Of a stretch of DNA of 42,851 nucleotides, positions 16,621 to 27,370 are shown in pieces; positions within the stretch are counted from its first letter, which is position 1; every line of letters starts with the position of its first letter. Below the pieces are notes generated by a model. It searched no databases, was not told where the DNA came from, and worked only from the letters and a program-made list of their open reading frames with translations. The stretch spans positions 1-42,851 of the forward strand of contig JACIYN010000040.1 in the NCBI GenBank assembly GCA_014359885.1, written 5' to 3'. The stretch is from Desulfacinum sp. Its GTDB lineage: Bacteria > Desulfobacterota > Syntrophobacteria > Syntrophobacterales > DSM-9756. A program made the translations under genes and the position numbers.

Positions 16621-17877
16621 ATGGCCAAGAAGCGAGACGACAGAACGGGCGAACTCAGGTGCTCTTTTTGCGGCAAGAGCCAAAACGAAGTCAAAAAACT
16701 GATCGCCGGCCCGACCGTCTATATTTGCGACGAATGCGTGGAGCTCTGCAACGACATCATCGCCGAGGAATACGAGCGCGATGAGGCGTCCCGAGCCACC
16801 CGGATCCCCAAGCCCGCGGAAATCAAGGAGGCCCTGGATCAGTACGTGATCGGCCAGGAGCGGGCCAAGAAGATCCTGTCCGTGGCGGTGCACAACCACT
16901 ACAAGCGTATCGACCTGCGCCCGGACAAGAAGGACGACGTGGAGCTTCAGAAGAGCAACATCCTCATGATCGGCCCCACGGGTTCCGGAAAGACCCTGCT
17001 GGCACAGACCCTGGCCAAGATCCTCAACGTGCCGTTCACCATCGCTGACGCCACCACCTTGACGGAAGCCGGCTATGTGGGCGAGGACGTGGAGAACATC
17101 CTGGTGAGCCTCATTCAGGCGGCCGATTACGACATCGAGCGCGCCTCCCGGGGCATCGTCTATATCGATGAGATTGACAAGATCGCCAAGAAATCCGACA
17201 GCCCTTCCATCACCCGGGACGTCTCGGGCGAGGGCGTCCAGCAGGCGCTCCTGAAGATCCTGGAAGGCACGGTGGCCAACGTGCCGCCCAAGGGCGGACG
17301 GAAGCACCCGCAGCAGGAATTCATCAAGATCGACACGACGAACATCCTTTTCATCTGCGGCGGCGCCTTCAACCACCTGGATTCCATCATCAAGTCCCGA
17401 ACGGGTGTCAAGGGACTGGGATTTGCCGCCGATATCAAGAGTCAGGAACAGAAGAACGTGGGCGAGACGCTGTGCCAGGTGCAGCCGGAGGATCTCATCA
17501 AGTTCGGAATGATCCCCGAGTTCGTGGGCCGACTCCCGGTGATCGCCACGCTGGGTGAACTTACCGAAGAGGAGTTGATCCAGATCCTCACCGAGCCCCG
17601 GAACGCCCTGGTCAAGCAATACAAGAAGCTCTTCGAGCTGGAAAATGTGAAGCTTCGGTTCACGGAGGGCGCGCTGCGGGCCATCGCCAAGGAGGCCATC
17701 CGCAGGAAATCCGGAGCCCGCGGGCTTCGGTCCATCATGGAAAACATCATGCTGGACATCATGTACGACCTGCCGTCCCAGACGGACGTGGAAGAGTGTG
17801 TCATCAACGAGGAGGCGGTGGTCAACAAGGACCAACCGCTGATCCTCTACCGCAGCCAGAGCCGCGAATCGGCCTGA
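16621..17877 (+). CDS. clpX: ATP-dependent Clp protease ATP-binding subunit ClpX
   Basis: ClpX is the AAA+ unfoldase that feeds substrates to ClpP. The 418-residue product has the N-terminal C4 zinc-binding domain (CSFCGKSQ ... ICDECVELC, residues 15-43), Walker A GPTGSGKT, Walker [11 protein letters not shown], and the C-terminal small domain with [13 protein letters not shown]. The start follows AGGAGGAACCTCA. Separation from clpP by a terminator and its own likely promoter suggests partly independent expression. lon follows after 32 bp. Confidence 0.96.
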   Translation: MAKKRDDRTGELRCSFCGKSQNEVKKLIAGPTVYICDECVELCNDIIAEEYERDEASRATRIPKPAEIKEALDQYVIGQERAKKILSVAVHNHYKRIDLRPDKKDDVELQKSNILMIGPTGSGKTLLAQTLAKILNVPFTIADATTLTEAGYVGEDVENILVSLIQAADYDIERASRGIVYIDEIDKIAKKSDSPSITRDVSGEGVQQALLKILEGTVANVPPKGGRKHPQQEFIKIDTTNILFICGGAFNHLDSIIKSRTGVKGLGFAADIKSQEQKNVGETLCQVQPEDLIKFGMIPEFVGRLPVIATLGELTEEELIQILTEPRNALVKQYKKLFELENVKLRFTEGALRAIAKEAIRRKSGARGLRSIMENIMLDIMYDLPSQTDVEECVINEEAVVNKDQPLILYRSQSRESA

Positions 17878-17909
17878 GTTGTTCCGCACGACAGTGATCT
17901 GGAAAGAAG

Positions 17910-20372
17910 ATGGGAGCTATGTTCAAGAGAATCAGGTACAAAGACGACCCCGGCGACCTCCACACGAACGTCACCATGCCCTTGTTGCCGCTTCGGGACA
18001 TCGTGGTGTTTCCCACCATGGTGGTGCCGCTCTTCGTGGGCCGCGATAAGTCGGTGAACGCCCTGGAACGGGCCATGAACACCGACAAGCAGATCTTCCT
18101 GGCGGCCCAGAAGAACGCCAAGACGGACAACCCGGGCGAAAAGGACATTCACCGCGTCGGAACGCTGGCGACGATCCTCCAACTGCTCCGCCTCCCCGAC
18201 GGCACCGTCAAAGTCCTGGTGGAAGGCGAACGACGAGGGCGGATCCAGAGCTTTGTACCGCACCCGGACGCTTTCCACGTCACCCTGGAATTCCTCCACG
18301 AGGCGGTCAGCGCGGATCCCAACGAGGTGGAGGCGCTTCGTCGCGGGGTGCGATCGGCTTTCGAATCGTATGCCAAGCACAACAAGAAGATCACCCAGGA
18401 GGTGCTGGAGGCCGTCTCCGACATCGACGATCCGTCCAAGCTGGCGGATACCGTCGCCGCCTACATGCCGTTCAAGATCGATGTGAAGCAGAAGCTTCTG
18501 GAAACCGTCGACCCGGTACGGCGCCTGGAGAAGCTCTTCGGCTACATCCGCGCGGAGATCGAGATCATCAAGACGGAAGAGCGGATCAAGGGCCGGGTCA
18601 AGAAGCAGATGGAAAAGACCCAGCGCGAGTACTACCTGAACGAACAGATGCGCGCCATCCAAAAGGAGATGGGCGAAAAGGACGATTTCAAGTCCGAGCT
18701 GGAAGAGCTGGAGCGGCGCATCAAGAAAAAGCGCCTCAGCAAGGAGGCCGCGGCCAAGGTGCGCCAGGAATTCAAGAAGCTCAAGCTCATGTCACCCATG
18801 AGCGCGGAAGCCACGGTGGTCCGCAACTACATCGACTGGATCCTGTCCCTGCCCTGGTACGAAAAGACCAAGGACAAGCTGGACATCGACGAGGCGGCGC
18901 GGATCCTGGACGAAGACCATTACGGCCTGGAAAAGCCCAAGGAGCGGATCCTGGAGTATCTGGCCGTGCAGGCCCTGGTCAAGAAGATCAAGGGACCCAT
19001 TCTCTGTTTCGTGGGGCCTCCGGGCGTGGGCAAGACCTCCCTGGCGCGCTCCATCGCCCGGGCCATGAACCGCAATTTCGTGCGCCTGTCCCTGGGCGGC
19101 GTGCGCGACGAGGCGGAAATCCGCGGCCACCGGCGCACCTACATCGGGGCCATGCCGGGGAAGATCATCCAGAGCCTGCGCAAGGTGAAGAGCGCCAACC
19201 CGGTCTTCTGCCTGGACGAGATCGACAAGATGACCATGGACTTCCGGGGCGATCCGGCGGCGGCGCTCCTGGAGGTTCTCGACCCTGAGCAGAACTACGC
19301 CTTCAACGACCATTACCTGGACCTGGACTACGATCTGTCGTCCATCTTCTTCATCACCACGGCCAACACGCTCCATTCCATCCCGTTGCCCCTGCAGGAC
19401 CGGATGGAAATCATCCGGCTGCCGGGCTACACGGAGGTGGAGAAGCTGGAGATCGCCAAGGGCTTCCTGGTGCGCAAGCAGTGTGAAGCCAACGGCATCA
19501 CGGAAGACAACGTGGTCTTTTCCGACGAGATCCTCCTCTACATCATCCGCCACTACACCAAGGAGGCGGGGGTGCGGAACCTGGAACGGGAAATCGCCTC
19601 CATCTGCCGCAAGGTGGCCAAGGAGGTGGTGCGTCACGGACCGGAAACCCGCGTGGAGCTCACCGAAGAGATCCTCCAGGAGTACCTGGGCGTGCCCCGG
19701 TTTCGCTACGGCCGCGCCGAGGAAAAGGACGAGGTGGGCCTGGCCATCGGGCTGGCCTGGACCGAGGTGGGTGGAGACATCCTGGGCATCGAAACCCTCA
19801 CCATGCCCGGCAAGGGGAAAATCCTCATCACCGGGAAGCTGGGCGACGTGATGCAGGAATCGGCCCAGGCGGCCTTCAGCTACGTGCGGTCCCGTGCCGA
19901 GCGCTTGGGCATTCCCAAGGATTTCCATGAGCATCTGGATCTCCACGTCCATGTGCCCGAAGGTGCCATTCCCAAGGACGGGCCATCGGCCGGCATCACC
20001 ATGGCCACCTCCATGGTGTCCGCCCTGACCCGGATTCCGGTGCGAAGCGACGTGGCCATGACCGGCGAGATCACCCTGCGGGGCCGGGTTCTTCCCATCG
20101 GCGGGCTCAAGGAAAAGATCCTGGCGGCCCACCGTGGGCTTATCAAGACGGTGCTCATCCCCAAGGACAACGCCAAGGACCTCAAGGAGATCCCGGCCAA
20201 GATCCTGGAAGAGGTCAACATCGAGCTGGTGGAGCACATGGACGACGTGCTCCGAAAGGCCCTGGCCCTGGACGATCCGGAAAGCCTCTTTCGGGAGATC
20301 CCGGAGGGCCCGCAGCCGGTCTTTTTCGGGTCGGAAAAGCCGCCCGTCACAGGCGACATTCAGCCCCACTAG
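17910..20372 (+). CDS. lon: ATP-dependent protease Lon
   Basis: Lon is a single-chain AAA+ serine protease that removes damaged and regulatory proteins. The 820-residue product has the N-terminal LON domain ([23 protein letters not shown]), a coiled-coil region, Walker [10 protein letters not shown], Walker [12 protein letters not shown], and the protease domain with the catalytic serine in [10 protein letters not shown] and the lysine in [13 protein letters not shown]. Two starts are close (17910, 17919); the first is used. It ends in TAG with an in-frame TGA two codons later. Confidence 0.96.
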   Translation: MGAMFKRIRYKDDPGDLHTNVTMPLLPLRDIVVFPTMVVPLFVGRDKSVNALERAMNTDKQIFLAAQKNAKTDNPGEKDIHRVGTLATILQLLRLPDGTVKVLVEGERRGRIQSFVPHPDAFHVTLEFLHEAVSADPNEVEALRRGVRSAFESYAKHNKKITQEVLEAVSDIDDPSKLADTVAAYMPFKIDVKQKLLETVDPVRRLEKLFGYIRAEIEIIKTEERIKGRVKKQMEKTQREYYLNEQMRAIQKEMGEKDDFKSELEELERRIKKKRLSKEAAAKVRQEFKKLKLMSPMSAEATVVRNYIDWILSLPWYEKTKDKLDIDEAARILDEDHYGLEKPKERILEYLAVQALVKKIKGPILCFVGPPGVGKTSLARSIARAMNRNFVRLSLGGVRDEAEIRGHRRTYIGAMPGKIIQSLRKVKSANPVFCLDEIDKMTMDFRGDPAAALLEVLDPEQNYAFNDHYLDLDYDLSSIFFITTANTLHSIPLPLQDRMEIIRLPGYTEVEKLEIAKGFLVRKQCEANGITEDNVVFSDEILLYIIRHYTKEAGVRNLEREIASICRKVAKEVVRHGPETRVELTEEILQEYLGVPRFRYGRAEEKDEVGLAIGLAWTEVGGDILGIETLTMPGKGKILITGKLGDVMQESAQAAFSYVRSRAERLGIPKDFHEHLDLHVHVPEGAIPKDGPSAGITMATSMVSALTRIPVRSDVAMTGEITLRGRVLPIGGLKEKILAAHRGLIKTVLIPKDNAKDLKEIPAKILEEVNIELVEHMDDVLRKALALDDPESLFREIPEGPQPVFFGSEKPPVTGDIQPH

Positions 20373-20389
20373 GGGACATGAAAAAGTGC

Positions 20390-20418
20390 TTGACTTGCCC
20401 GGGGGGATCCTGTACAAA
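20390..20418 (+). promoter_or_regulatory. Promoter of the tRNA-Val/tRNA-Asp operon
   Basis: TTGACT (20390-20395), a 17-bp spacer and TACAAA (20413-20418), followed by a GC-rich stretch typical of stable-RNA promoters and then tRNA-Val at 20469. Confidence 0.75.
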
Positions 20419-20468
20419 CGGGCCTCGCGTGGGGGCGAGGCCGAAACGATCCCCCCGGGAAGCGCGAA

Positions 20469-20544
20469 GGGCGGATAGCTCAGTTGGGAGAGCATCGGCC
20501 TTACAAGCCGGGGGTCACAGGTTCGAGCCCTGTTCCGCCCACCA
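20469..20544 (+). tRNA. tRNA-Val (anticodon UAC)
   Basis: A 76-nt tRNA: acceptor GGGCGGA with TCCGCCC, a D-arm containing AGCTCAGTTGGGAGAGC, anticodon loop CTTACAA with TAC at 20502-20504, T-arm GTTCGAG and an encoded CCA. It is followed 8 bp later by tRNA-Asp. Confidence 0.96.
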
Positions 20545-20552
20545 GATGTTGC

Positions 20553-20629
<77 letters not shown>

Positions 20630-20640
20630 GCAAGACCCGA

Positions 20641-20669
20641 GGGCTTCGTCGAAAGACGAAGCCCTTTTT
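20641..20669 (+). terminator. Rho-independent terminator of the tRNA operon
   Basis: A perfect 10-bp stem GGGCTTCGTC/GACGAAGCCC with a GAAA tetraloop and a TTTTT tail, 11 bp after tRNA-Asp. Confidence 0.95.
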
Positions 20670-20700
20670 GCTTTTACGCCCCGGTCGAAATCCCCCCCGA

Positions 20701-20721
20701 CCCCCCTTTGAAAAAGGGGGG
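20701..20721. repeat. C-run/G-run inverted repeat
   Basis: CCCCCCTTT and AAAGGGGGG are separated by GAA. Similar C-run/G-run hairpins appear near 606-634, 23562-23662 and 34262-34290, always between genes, so this is a dispersed small palindrome rather than a specific terminator. Confidence 0.6.
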
Positions 20722-20850
20722 AGGAATGCCCCCGCCCCCTGGGAAGAGGGCTCGTCCCTGGCTTGAAGCCGCAGGGAGCGTGTTCCCGCCGGCTCAGGCG
20801 GCCTTGTACCCTACGGTCTCCCCTGTTGCACAGAGGTACCCCGCCCCGTT

Positions 20851-21897
20851 TCAGGCGAAGAAGCGCCGCATGTGCTCGGCCAAGGCTTCCGGGCGCATGA
20901 TCATGATCTCGTTTTTCAACAGCTTCTGGAAGTAGTAATCGTCCGTGCGATAGTGGGGTGTGACGTTCTGGCGGTTGACGATCCGGAGAACGGTGGCGAA
21001 GGATCCGTCCAATTCGCCCAGCGGGCCGCTGTAGCAGGAAAAGTTGAACGTGGAAAAGCCCAGGGCGTGGTAGCCGGCCAGAACTTGCCGCAGCCCCCGG
21101 GCCATGGCCCGCACGTCCTCGCCCGTCCATTCCAGAAACGTGGGCACACCGGGAACGACCGCCAGGATCTCGTTCACCCCCATGGGCGAAAAGGCCGCCA
21201 TCCAGTGAGTCCGGTGAATCCGGCCTATGTAGCGGACCTTCCCGTCCTGTTCGGCCGCCGCCAGATCGTCCCAGTAGCACCTTCCTGTGCGTTCCCGGTA
21301 GGCCCGCGAGGCGTCCAGAAGGAGCCGATGATGGGTCCCGGGTTCCACGCTTCCCAGGATCTGCAGATGGGGATGAATGACGCTGGCTCCCGCGGGAAAA
21401 AGATAGTTGGCGTTGACGGTGAAATACGGCACGTCGGGCGTCTTTTCCGCGCAGGCCCTCACGAAATCCAGCGCCGCCGCCAGTGCATCGGCAAGAAGAT
21501 CTTCGGGAAAATCGTTCAGGTGCCGATGATGGCGCTCGCCCACCATGACAACGGCATGGTAGGCGGAAAGCGGGAAAAGGTTCGGAAACAGGACCGCTTC
21601 GCCGCGAACGATCCGCCCGCCCGGCACCAGGTCTTCGGGGTAGGCGGGCGTCAGGGTCCGCCATTTTCCGTCGCAAAGGAAACAGGCATCCCGGGATGCG
21701 GCGGCCCGCTCCTCCAGGTACGCCGCGTCGGTCGGGGGAAAAAGGATGGACGTCTTTCCCTCCAACGCGGGGTTGTAGATGCTCTGGTGGCCCGTGAGCG
21801 GGTCGCGGCGCACCTCGATCACCTGTTCGTCCAGTTCACCATTTCGAAGCGGGCTGTGAAACCGTGCGGTCTCCGTCCAGGTCTTCCATTCCAGCAT
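20851..21897 (-). CDS. Galactose-1-phosphate uridylyltransferase-like protein (HIT superfamily)
   Basis: A 348-residue member of the GalT branch of the HIT superfamily, whose enzymes transfer nucleotides via a histidine intermediate. The active-site motif is SVIHPHLQILG (HPHxQ), and a CxxC pair (ACFLCDG) resembles the metal site of GalT. The end (NVTPHYRTDDYYFQKLLKNEI) also matches. The substrate is uncertain; UDP-sugar transfer or a nucleotide-sugar phosphorylase role are both possible. The start follows AAAGGAGTGAGGTGCC. No galactose genes are adjacent. Confidence 0.8.
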   Translation of the reverse strand: MLEWKTWTETARFHSPLRNGELDEQVIEVRRDPLTGHQSIYNPALEGKTSILFPPTDAAYLEERAAASRDACFLCDGKWRTLTPAYPEDLVPGGRIVRGEAVLFPNLFPLSAYHAVVMVGERHHRHLNDFPEDLLADALAAALDFVRACAEKTPDVPYFTVNANYLFPAGASVIHPHLQILGSVEPGTHHRLLLDASRAYRERTGRCYWDDLAAAEQDGKVRYIGRIHRTHWMAAFSPMGVNEILAVVPGVPTFLEWTGEDVRAMARGLRQVLAGYHALGFSTFNFSCYSGPLGELDGSFATVLRIVNRQNVTPHYRTDDYYFQKLLKNEIMIMRPEALAEHMRRFFA

Positions 21898-22081
21898 GGC
21901 ACCTCACTCCTTTCTGCGCTCTTTGGAACCGGCTTCCTCTCCACTCGCCTCCATGCTCCTCCCACATCGTCGGGTCTGGCTGTGTCGATCCAATCTCCAC
22001 TTGATTATCACAGAAGCCCCTGGGATTATAGAAACGGGTGGAAATGGTCGGGGCCAGGCATAAAAGCACAGGCGAGGGAAG

Positions 22082-22522
22082 ATGCAAAGGGAAACCCTGC
22101 AGGCCTTTTTCGAGCGGGACAGGTTCGCACAGTTTGTCGGACTGGATCTGGTGGACGTTTCTCCGGGGAGGGCCATGGTTCGACTGGCCGTTCGGGATCA
22201 CCACCGGAACGGGGTGGGGCTGGTCCACGGAGCCGTGCTTTTCACCCTGGCCGATTTCGCCTTCGCCGTGGCGTCCAACTCCCACGGCCGCACCGCCCTG
22301 GGCATCAACGTCTCCATGGCCTATCATCAAGCCGCCCGCGACGGCAACCTGCTGGCCGAAGCCATGGAGATCCACAGTAACAACACACTCGCCACCTACC
22401 AGGTGGAAATCCGCGATGAGGCCGGCTCCCTCATCGCCACCTTCCTGGGTACGGCCTATCGAAAGAGGGAGCCTCGGCCGGGTAAGGCCATGGGGGAAGT
22501 CCCGAAACAGTGGGAGGAGTGA
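22082..22522 (+). CDS. PaaI-family acyl-CoA thioesterase (hotdog fold)
   Basis: A 146-residue single-domain hotdog thioesterase. The PaaI signature is clear: an early GLDLVDVSPGRAMVRL strand, then HHRNGVGLVHGAVLFTLADFAFAVASN, with the HGA(V) loop and the helix that lines the thioester pocket. Such enzymes hydrolyse aryl- or acyl-CoA esters; the exact substrate cannot be told. It overlaps the start of the next gene by one base (TGATG), showing translational coupling. Confidence 0.85.
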   Translation: MQRETLQAFFERDRFAQFVGLDLVDVSPGRAMVRLAVRDHHRNGVGLVHGAVLFTLADFAFAVASNSHGRTALGINVSMAYHQAARDGNLLAEAMEIHSNNTLATYQVEIRDEAGSLIATFLGTAYRKREPRPGKAMGEVPKQWEE

Positions 22523-22998
22523 TGGTCAGTTTTTCCTTTGCCATCCGGGAAGACGTACAAACCATCACTGTCGAGGGGGGCGCCCGACTCTACCACCTTC
22601 TGATCATGGTCATGGCCCTCGTCATTCTTCTATTGTCCCTTCTCGTCATGGCCTCCCATGGACCGGGCTCTTTTCAGGCGGGGTTCCTTTCCCTAGTTAT
22701 CTTCCTCGCTGTACTCTATTTCTGTGCAACCCTCGCCCCTTACAAGATCATCTTCACCAAAGATAAGAAGAATCGCCGACTCATTTTCCGAGCCATTCCC
22801 GGGCGTCTCCGGCCAAAGGGCTTCGACCTTGTACAGGTGTCGGCCCTGGTGGTGGAGGACCGAGGGGATTGGATGGCTCGTCTTCATGTGGCTGCTCCCA
22901 ATAGAGTTCGCCTCATGGACGGAGAGATCAATTTCGTTACGGAATTGGCCAAGGTTAGTTCCAAAGCTTTTCAGATCCCAATTCGATTCGAGGACTGA
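22522..22998 (+). CDS. Hypothetical membrane protein, 158 residues
   Basis: Not assigned to a family. After a short soluble start, two hydrophobic helices ([21 protein letters not shown] and [18 protein letters not shown]) are followed by a soluble domain of about 85 residues with [20 protein letters not shown], likely in the cytoplasm. The start is inside the upstream thioesterase stop (TGATG) and has GGGAGGAG before it, so the two are made together. Base composition is slightly lower in GC than its neighbours. Confidence 0.75.
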   Translation: MVSFSFAIREDVQTITVEGGARLYHLLIMVMALVILLLSLLVMASHGPGSFQAGFLSLVIFLAVLYFCATLAPYKIIFTKDKKNRRLIFRAIPGRLRPKGFDLVQVSALVVEDRGDWMARLHVAAPNRVRLMDGEINFVTELAKVSSKAFQIPIRFED

Positions 22999-23056
22999 CC
23001 TCAAAAGAGAGAACACGGCTTCAGTGCCTCCGGTATCCACAGAAAAGGAGATTTCC

Positions 23057-23380
23057 ATGATCATCTTGACCACCACCCCGCATGTGGAAGGACGCAAGAT
23101 CACCCACTACCACGGCATCGTCACAGGAGAAGCCATCATGGGCGCCAACGTCTTCCGGGACTTCTTCGCCAGCATCCGGGACATCGTGGGCGGCCGGGCG
23201 GCATCCTACGAAAAGGAACTGGCCAAGGCGCGGCGCATCGCCCTGGAGGAGATGAGCGAGCGGGCCCGCGAGCTGGGGGCCAACGCCGTGGTGGGGATCG
23301 ACATCGACTACGAGACCATCGGATCCCAGGGCAGCATGCTCATGGTGAGCGTGAGCGGAACAGCGGTGACGGTTCAGTGA
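23057..23380 (+). CDS. YbjQ/DUF74-family protein
   Basis: A 107-residue protein of the YbjQ family, often annotated as putative heavy-metal-binding. It carries the typical [41 protein letters not shown] and a C-terminal [16 protein letters not shown] followed by [12 protein letters not shown]. Members form ring-like pentamers of uncertain function. The start follows AAAAGGAGATTTCC. Its TGA stop lies inside the first unit of a 7-bp tandem array. Confidence 0.88.
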   Translation: MIILTTTPHVEGRKITHYHGIVTGEAIMGANVFRDFFASIRDIVGGRAASYEKELAKARRIALEEMSERARELGANAVVGIDIDYETIGSQGSMLMVSVSGTAVTVQ

Positions 23381-23420
23381 TGAGTGACATGAGTGATGGG
23401 TAATGAGTGATGGGTGGCGG
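23377..23420. repeat. 7-bp tandem array overlapping a stop codon
   Basis: GTGATGA, GTGACAT, then (after GA) GTGATGG, GTAATGA, GTGATGG, GTGGCGG. The YbjQ-family gene's TGA lies in the first unit. The spacer to 23669 then contains CCGATAACCGGAAACGGATAACC and C-run/G-run hairpins, with no gene seen. Confidence 0.75.
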
Positions 23421-23669
23421 GCACTTGGTGCCTCAAAACCGATAACCGGAAACGGATAACCCCGGTCGCGGGGCGGCGCACCGCAACCCACATACCACTG
23501 AAGGCTGATAGCTGCCTCGGCTTACTCCGCCCCCCTGTTTTCTGAGGAACAGCCCGGGGAAGTCCCCCCTTCCGGATGGTGGTCAGGAGGGATTCCCCTC
23601 TTTCCCAAAGAGCGCCGGGCCCAGTTCCCCCCTTCTTGTAAAGGGAGCCGGGGGGACTCCCGAGGGGGA

Positions 23670-24317
23670 TCAGGCGCCCGCGAGAAGCTGCTTGGCCACC
23701 GTGACAGCCGCTCCGGCGTCCTCGGCGAATCCGTCGGCGCCGATCTTCTTCGCCCACCGTTCGGTGACGGGAGCGCCGCCCACCATGGTCTTGAAGCGGC
23801 CCTTGAGGCCCGCCTTCTTCAGGGCCTCTTCCAGCTTCTGCTGGGCGGGCATGGTGGTGGTCAGAAGAGCGCTGGTGCCGATGATGTGCGCATTGAACTT
23901 GTCCGCCTCCTCGATCAGCCGGTCCGTGGGCACGTCCCGGCCCAAGTCCAACACCTCGAAGCCGTTGGCCTTCAGAAGCGCCACCACGATGGTCTTTCCG
24001 ATATCGTGCACGTCGCCTTCCACCGTGCCGATGACGAACCGCCCCCGGCCCTCCTGGGCGTTTCCTTCCGGAATGGCGGCGTTGATGATGTCCGTGGCCG
24101 CCTGCATGGCCTTGGCACTCATGATGAGCTCCGGCAAAAAGAGCTTCCCGGATCCGAACATCTCGCCCACCTGATTGATCCCGGGAACGAACGCCTGGTT
24201 GATCAGAACCAGAGGCTCGATGCCCTCCGCCAGCCCTTGGCGCGCCAGCTCCTCCGCCTTCTTGGCGTCCCCGCGAACCACGGCGTCCACGGCCGCCTGA
24301 AACAGCGCTTCGCTCAT
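23670..24317 (-). CDS. mtbC: Methylamine corrinoid protein (MtbC/MttC type)
   Basis: A 215-residue corrinoid protein that accepts methyl groups from MttB or MtbB on Co(I) and passes them on. It has the helical cap domain (residues 1-85, ending PELIMSAKAMQAA), the cobalt-ligand motif GDVHDIGK, then NGFEVLDLGRDVP, TSALLTTTM and a late GGAPVTERWAKKIGADGFAEDA. It is last in the leftward mttB2-mttB-mtbB-mtbC cluster, 62 bp after mtbB, with AGGAGGAATTTC before the start. It is the only corrinoid protein in the island, so it probably serves all three methyltransferases; the mtbC name is by context. Confidence 0.9.
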   Translation of the reverse strand: MSEALFQAAVDAVVRGDAKKAEELARQGLAEGIEPLVLINQAFVPGINQVGEMFGSGKLFLPELIMSAKAMQAATDIINAAIPEGNAQEGRGRFVIGTVEGDVHDIGKTIVVALLKANGFEVLDLGRDVPTDRLIEEADKFNAHIIGTSALLTTTMPAQQKLEEALKKAGLKGRFKTMVGGAPVTERWAKKIGADGFAEDAGAAVTVAKQLLAGA

Positions 24318-24379
24318 GAAATTCCTCCTGCCTCCTCATCGTCGGCGCCGCCCGCCCGTCGGACGGCGCCCTTCCCTGC

Positions 24380-25786
24380 TCAAATGCCCAACTGAGACCG
24401 AAACAGCTGCACGGACCGGATGGGCACGCCCAGAAGTTCCGCAATACGCCATTTGGCCCGTATGCCCTTGGGGCTTCCCGCAATCGAGGTGACCGTGCCG
24501 AGGCCCAGGTCCTTCCTGATCTCGCGCATGATCTCTTCGTCGGTCAGCTCGAAGACGTCCACCCCCAGCTTTTCCGCCACATACCGCTTGGCTTCGTGGA
24601 TCTTCATGCGACGGGTGAGCTGCATCCACGCCACCAGATCTCCGGAGGTGCGGATGCCGCCCATGCACGAAGCCATGATATGGGCGATGTGCATCCCCAA
24701 AGGATCCCCCACGCCTATCTACAACCCGTCGGCCTTGCCGATCTGCACCAGGGCCTTGGAAACCCGGGTGACCGCATCGATGGGGGGCTGCTCCATCATG
24801 GGAACCCCGCACACGCCCATGCCCACATTGGCGTGAACCGGGATGGACGAGGCTTCGGAGGCGGCCTTGACGAAGGTCACCGCCCGAGCCAGGTTCCAGG
24901 CCACCGATTCGGTGGTGGCCGTACTCACCGCCACGCCGTAGATGTCCACACCGGCGGCTTCCGCCACCTTCACCTGCTCATGGGGGTAGAGTCCCGCCAG
25001 ACGACGCCCTTGGTACTCCACGCCGCCGTGCATCCCCAGGACGAATTCCCCCGCCCCGCCCATGATGATGGGAAGGTCGGGGATCTCCTTTTTGAGCTCC
25101 TCCACGGCCTGGAGCGCCGCCAAGTAGTCGGCGTCCCCCGCCGAACCGCACGTGTCGAAGTTGAGCCCTTCCAGGCCCACTTCGGCCAAGCGCCGGCCCA
25201 CGAAGACCAGGTCCTTTCGCAGATGCTCGCAGGCCTCCTCCTGGGCCGCCCGCGCTTCGTCGATCTTCCCGAGAGGCATCAGCTCCGCCGCGTTGGCGCA
25301 CGGCCCGTCGGGCTGGAAGTAGAGGCCCATGTTGGGCTGGGCGCCGTAGAGAAACGGCGCCGTGGTTACCTGGGAGATGTTGTAGTAGTCGTTGGCTTCG
25401 AAGTTGATGATGGGCTTGACGGGCTTGTAGCTGTAGTCGCTGTGGCCCATGGAGGTGGTGTCCGCCCCGCAGGCCCGCTCATAGGTGAGCACCGCCTGCA
25501 GGCGGCTCAGGGGCGCTCCCACCCCTCCCCCGTCCTGGCCGGAATAGAAGCTCATGGAACAGCCGTCGTCGGTGACGATCACCTCACGGCCCGGCTCCAC
25601 GCTCACGATCCGGCCCGGCTCCGCCAGGATGGCGAACAGCTCCTCCTGCTCCGCCTCGGTCAGCTCCGGAACCCCGGCGCGACGGGCCGCCTCGGCCGTC
25701 CCCCGCCGGATGTCGTCCCGGATCTCCTGGGCGTCCATGGCGAGCCGCTCTCCGTCCCCCATGCGGGTCAGGATTTTTTGACTCAT
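24380..25786 (-). CDS. mtbB: Dimethylamine:corrinoid methyltransferase with in-frame amber (Pyl) codon
   Basis: MtbB moves a methyl group from dimethylamine to its corrinoid protein. The 468-residue product runs through TAG at 24719-24721 (codon 356) and ends at TGA. The flanks KADGL-(Pyl)-IGVGDPLGM match the known Pyl site of archaeal MtbB, also position 356. Other family stretches are MSQKILTRMGDG, RACGADTTSMGHSDYSYKPVKP and MGMGVCGVPMMEQPPIDAVTR. Homology continues without break on both sides of the TAG, in one frame. The start at 25786 has a GGAG site and lies 23 bp after mttB. Pyrrolysine's imine ring is known to activate the amine in this family. A conventional caller would split this gene in two. 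Confidence 0.95.
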
Positions 25787-25809
25787 CGGGCCCTCCGTCT
25801 CCTTCCCCT

Positions 25810-27285
25810 TCAGGATTTTTCGCGCTCCAGGCGCCGCTCCTCGTCTTCCACGATGGAGCGGATCTCCCGGAGCACCCCTTCGCTCAGAGGCTCCGGTTGG
25901 TGGTTTTCCAGAATCCATCGGGCCTTTTCCACCGCGCGCTCGTAGGCCGTGGTGGATCCCTCCTTTTCCCAGTTGGCCCGCATCCTCCGATCCATCAGCT
26001 CCACGTCCGACTGGCTGCGCATGCCCGCCAGGGTGTGGGGGTGGATGAGGAAGTTTCCGCCGGGACCGATCTCCCGGATCACGTCCACGGCCAGGGTGTC
26101 GTCGGTGACCGGCACCCCCCGCAGGGTGAACTTGATCATGCGGGCGAACTCACAATCCAGTACCAGCTGGCCATAGTCGAAGGTGATGCCGCTTTCGAGC
26201 ATCCCCAGACCGTAGATCATATTGGCACCTGCCAATGCGACCAAAAGTCCGGTGAGAGTCTTCTCATGGCCCATCTGGCAATCGGAGATCTTGCCGTCGC
26301 CCTATCCACCGGCCACGTAGCTCGGCAGATTGTAATAGCGGGCCAGCCGCACCACGGCGGCGTTGATGAGGGCGCATTCCGGTGTTCCCACGGTGGCCAG
26401 GGCCCGCTTCAAATCCATGGCCGTGGTGGAACTGCCGTAGATCACCGGGGCGCCGCGCCGGGTGAGCTGACTCAGGGTGATCCCCGAAAGGATCTCCGCG
26501 TTGTGGGTCACCAGCGCCCCCGCCAGGCTGACCGGCGCCGTACCCCCCGCCATGGCCATGGACAGGATGTTGCAAGTGACCCCGTTGCGGGCCGATTCCA
26601 TGATGATCTCACAGCACTCCCGGATCAGCGTGAGGGGACTCACCGGACAGGTGGTGAACGACACGACGGGCCGCTCCCACAGCTTCTTCACCCCGCCCAC
26701 GATGGCCCCCGCCATCTCCAGGATCCGGTTGAGCAAGCGGCCGTTTCCGGGACCGAAGGCGCAGTGCTTGGTGGTGTTGGTGAGATAGGCCTCGGCATTG
26801 TGCAGGGGCACCACGTCCTGGTTCACGTCGTGGGCCCCCAGGGCCTTCTCGCAGAAATCCACCTCGTCCAGGTAGTCGATGACCCGGGCCGTCTCCACCA
26901 GGTCCTTTTTGACCGGCGTTCGGTTTTCCCCCGTGTAGAGGTCGTTGATCTTCACCCCTTCACTGAAGTTGGTGAAGTGCACCCGGGTGCCCTCCAGCAC
27001 CAAATCGTGCTTGGGATCCCGTCCGGCCAGGATCACCTTGGACGGCGCGGAGCGCAAGGCGTCCTCCACCAGGTGGGGCGGAATCCGAACCCGCTTGCTC
27101 GCCGGATCCACCCGGGCTCCCGCATCGGCGAACCGTTCCATGGCCCTCTCGTCCTCCACGATCACCCCGGTTCGGTGGAGAACCTCCAGGGTGGCGTGGT
27201 GGATCTCCCGCAGCTCGTCCTCGGTGAGGATGTTGAGGCTCAGGCCGCGGCTGAGAAGCCCTCCCGCATGGATCGCTCGTTTCAT
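25810..27285 (-). CDS. mttB: Trimethylamine:corrinoid methyltransferase with in-frame amber (Pyl) codon
   Basis: MttB demethylates trimethylamine to dimethylamine with transfer to the corrinoid protein. The 491-residue product contains TAG at 26302-26304 (codon 328) and ends at TGA. The flanks SYVAGG-(Pyl)-GDGKISDCQMG fit the family's Pyl site (about 334 in Methanosarcina), and homology continues downstream (KTLTGLLVALAGANMIYGLG, GPGGNFLIHPHT). The start follows AAGGAAAGGAGCCC. It lies 85 bp after the Pyl-free paralogue and 23 bp before mtbB. No other stop or frameshift interrupts it, which argues against a pseudogene. Confidence 0.95.
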
Positions 27286-27370
27286 GGGCTCCTTTCCTTG
27301 TTGACAGCTTTCGGCCGTCGGTTCTCGTTTCCGTTTGTGGATGGGGGATTCGTCCCCTGCCCTTCCATCC

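Noticed and set aside
26302..26304. Premature stop making mttB a pseudogene
   Set aside because: mtbB has the same kind of stop at its own Pyl position, both frames continue with full family similarity, and a complete Pyl cassette lies nearby.
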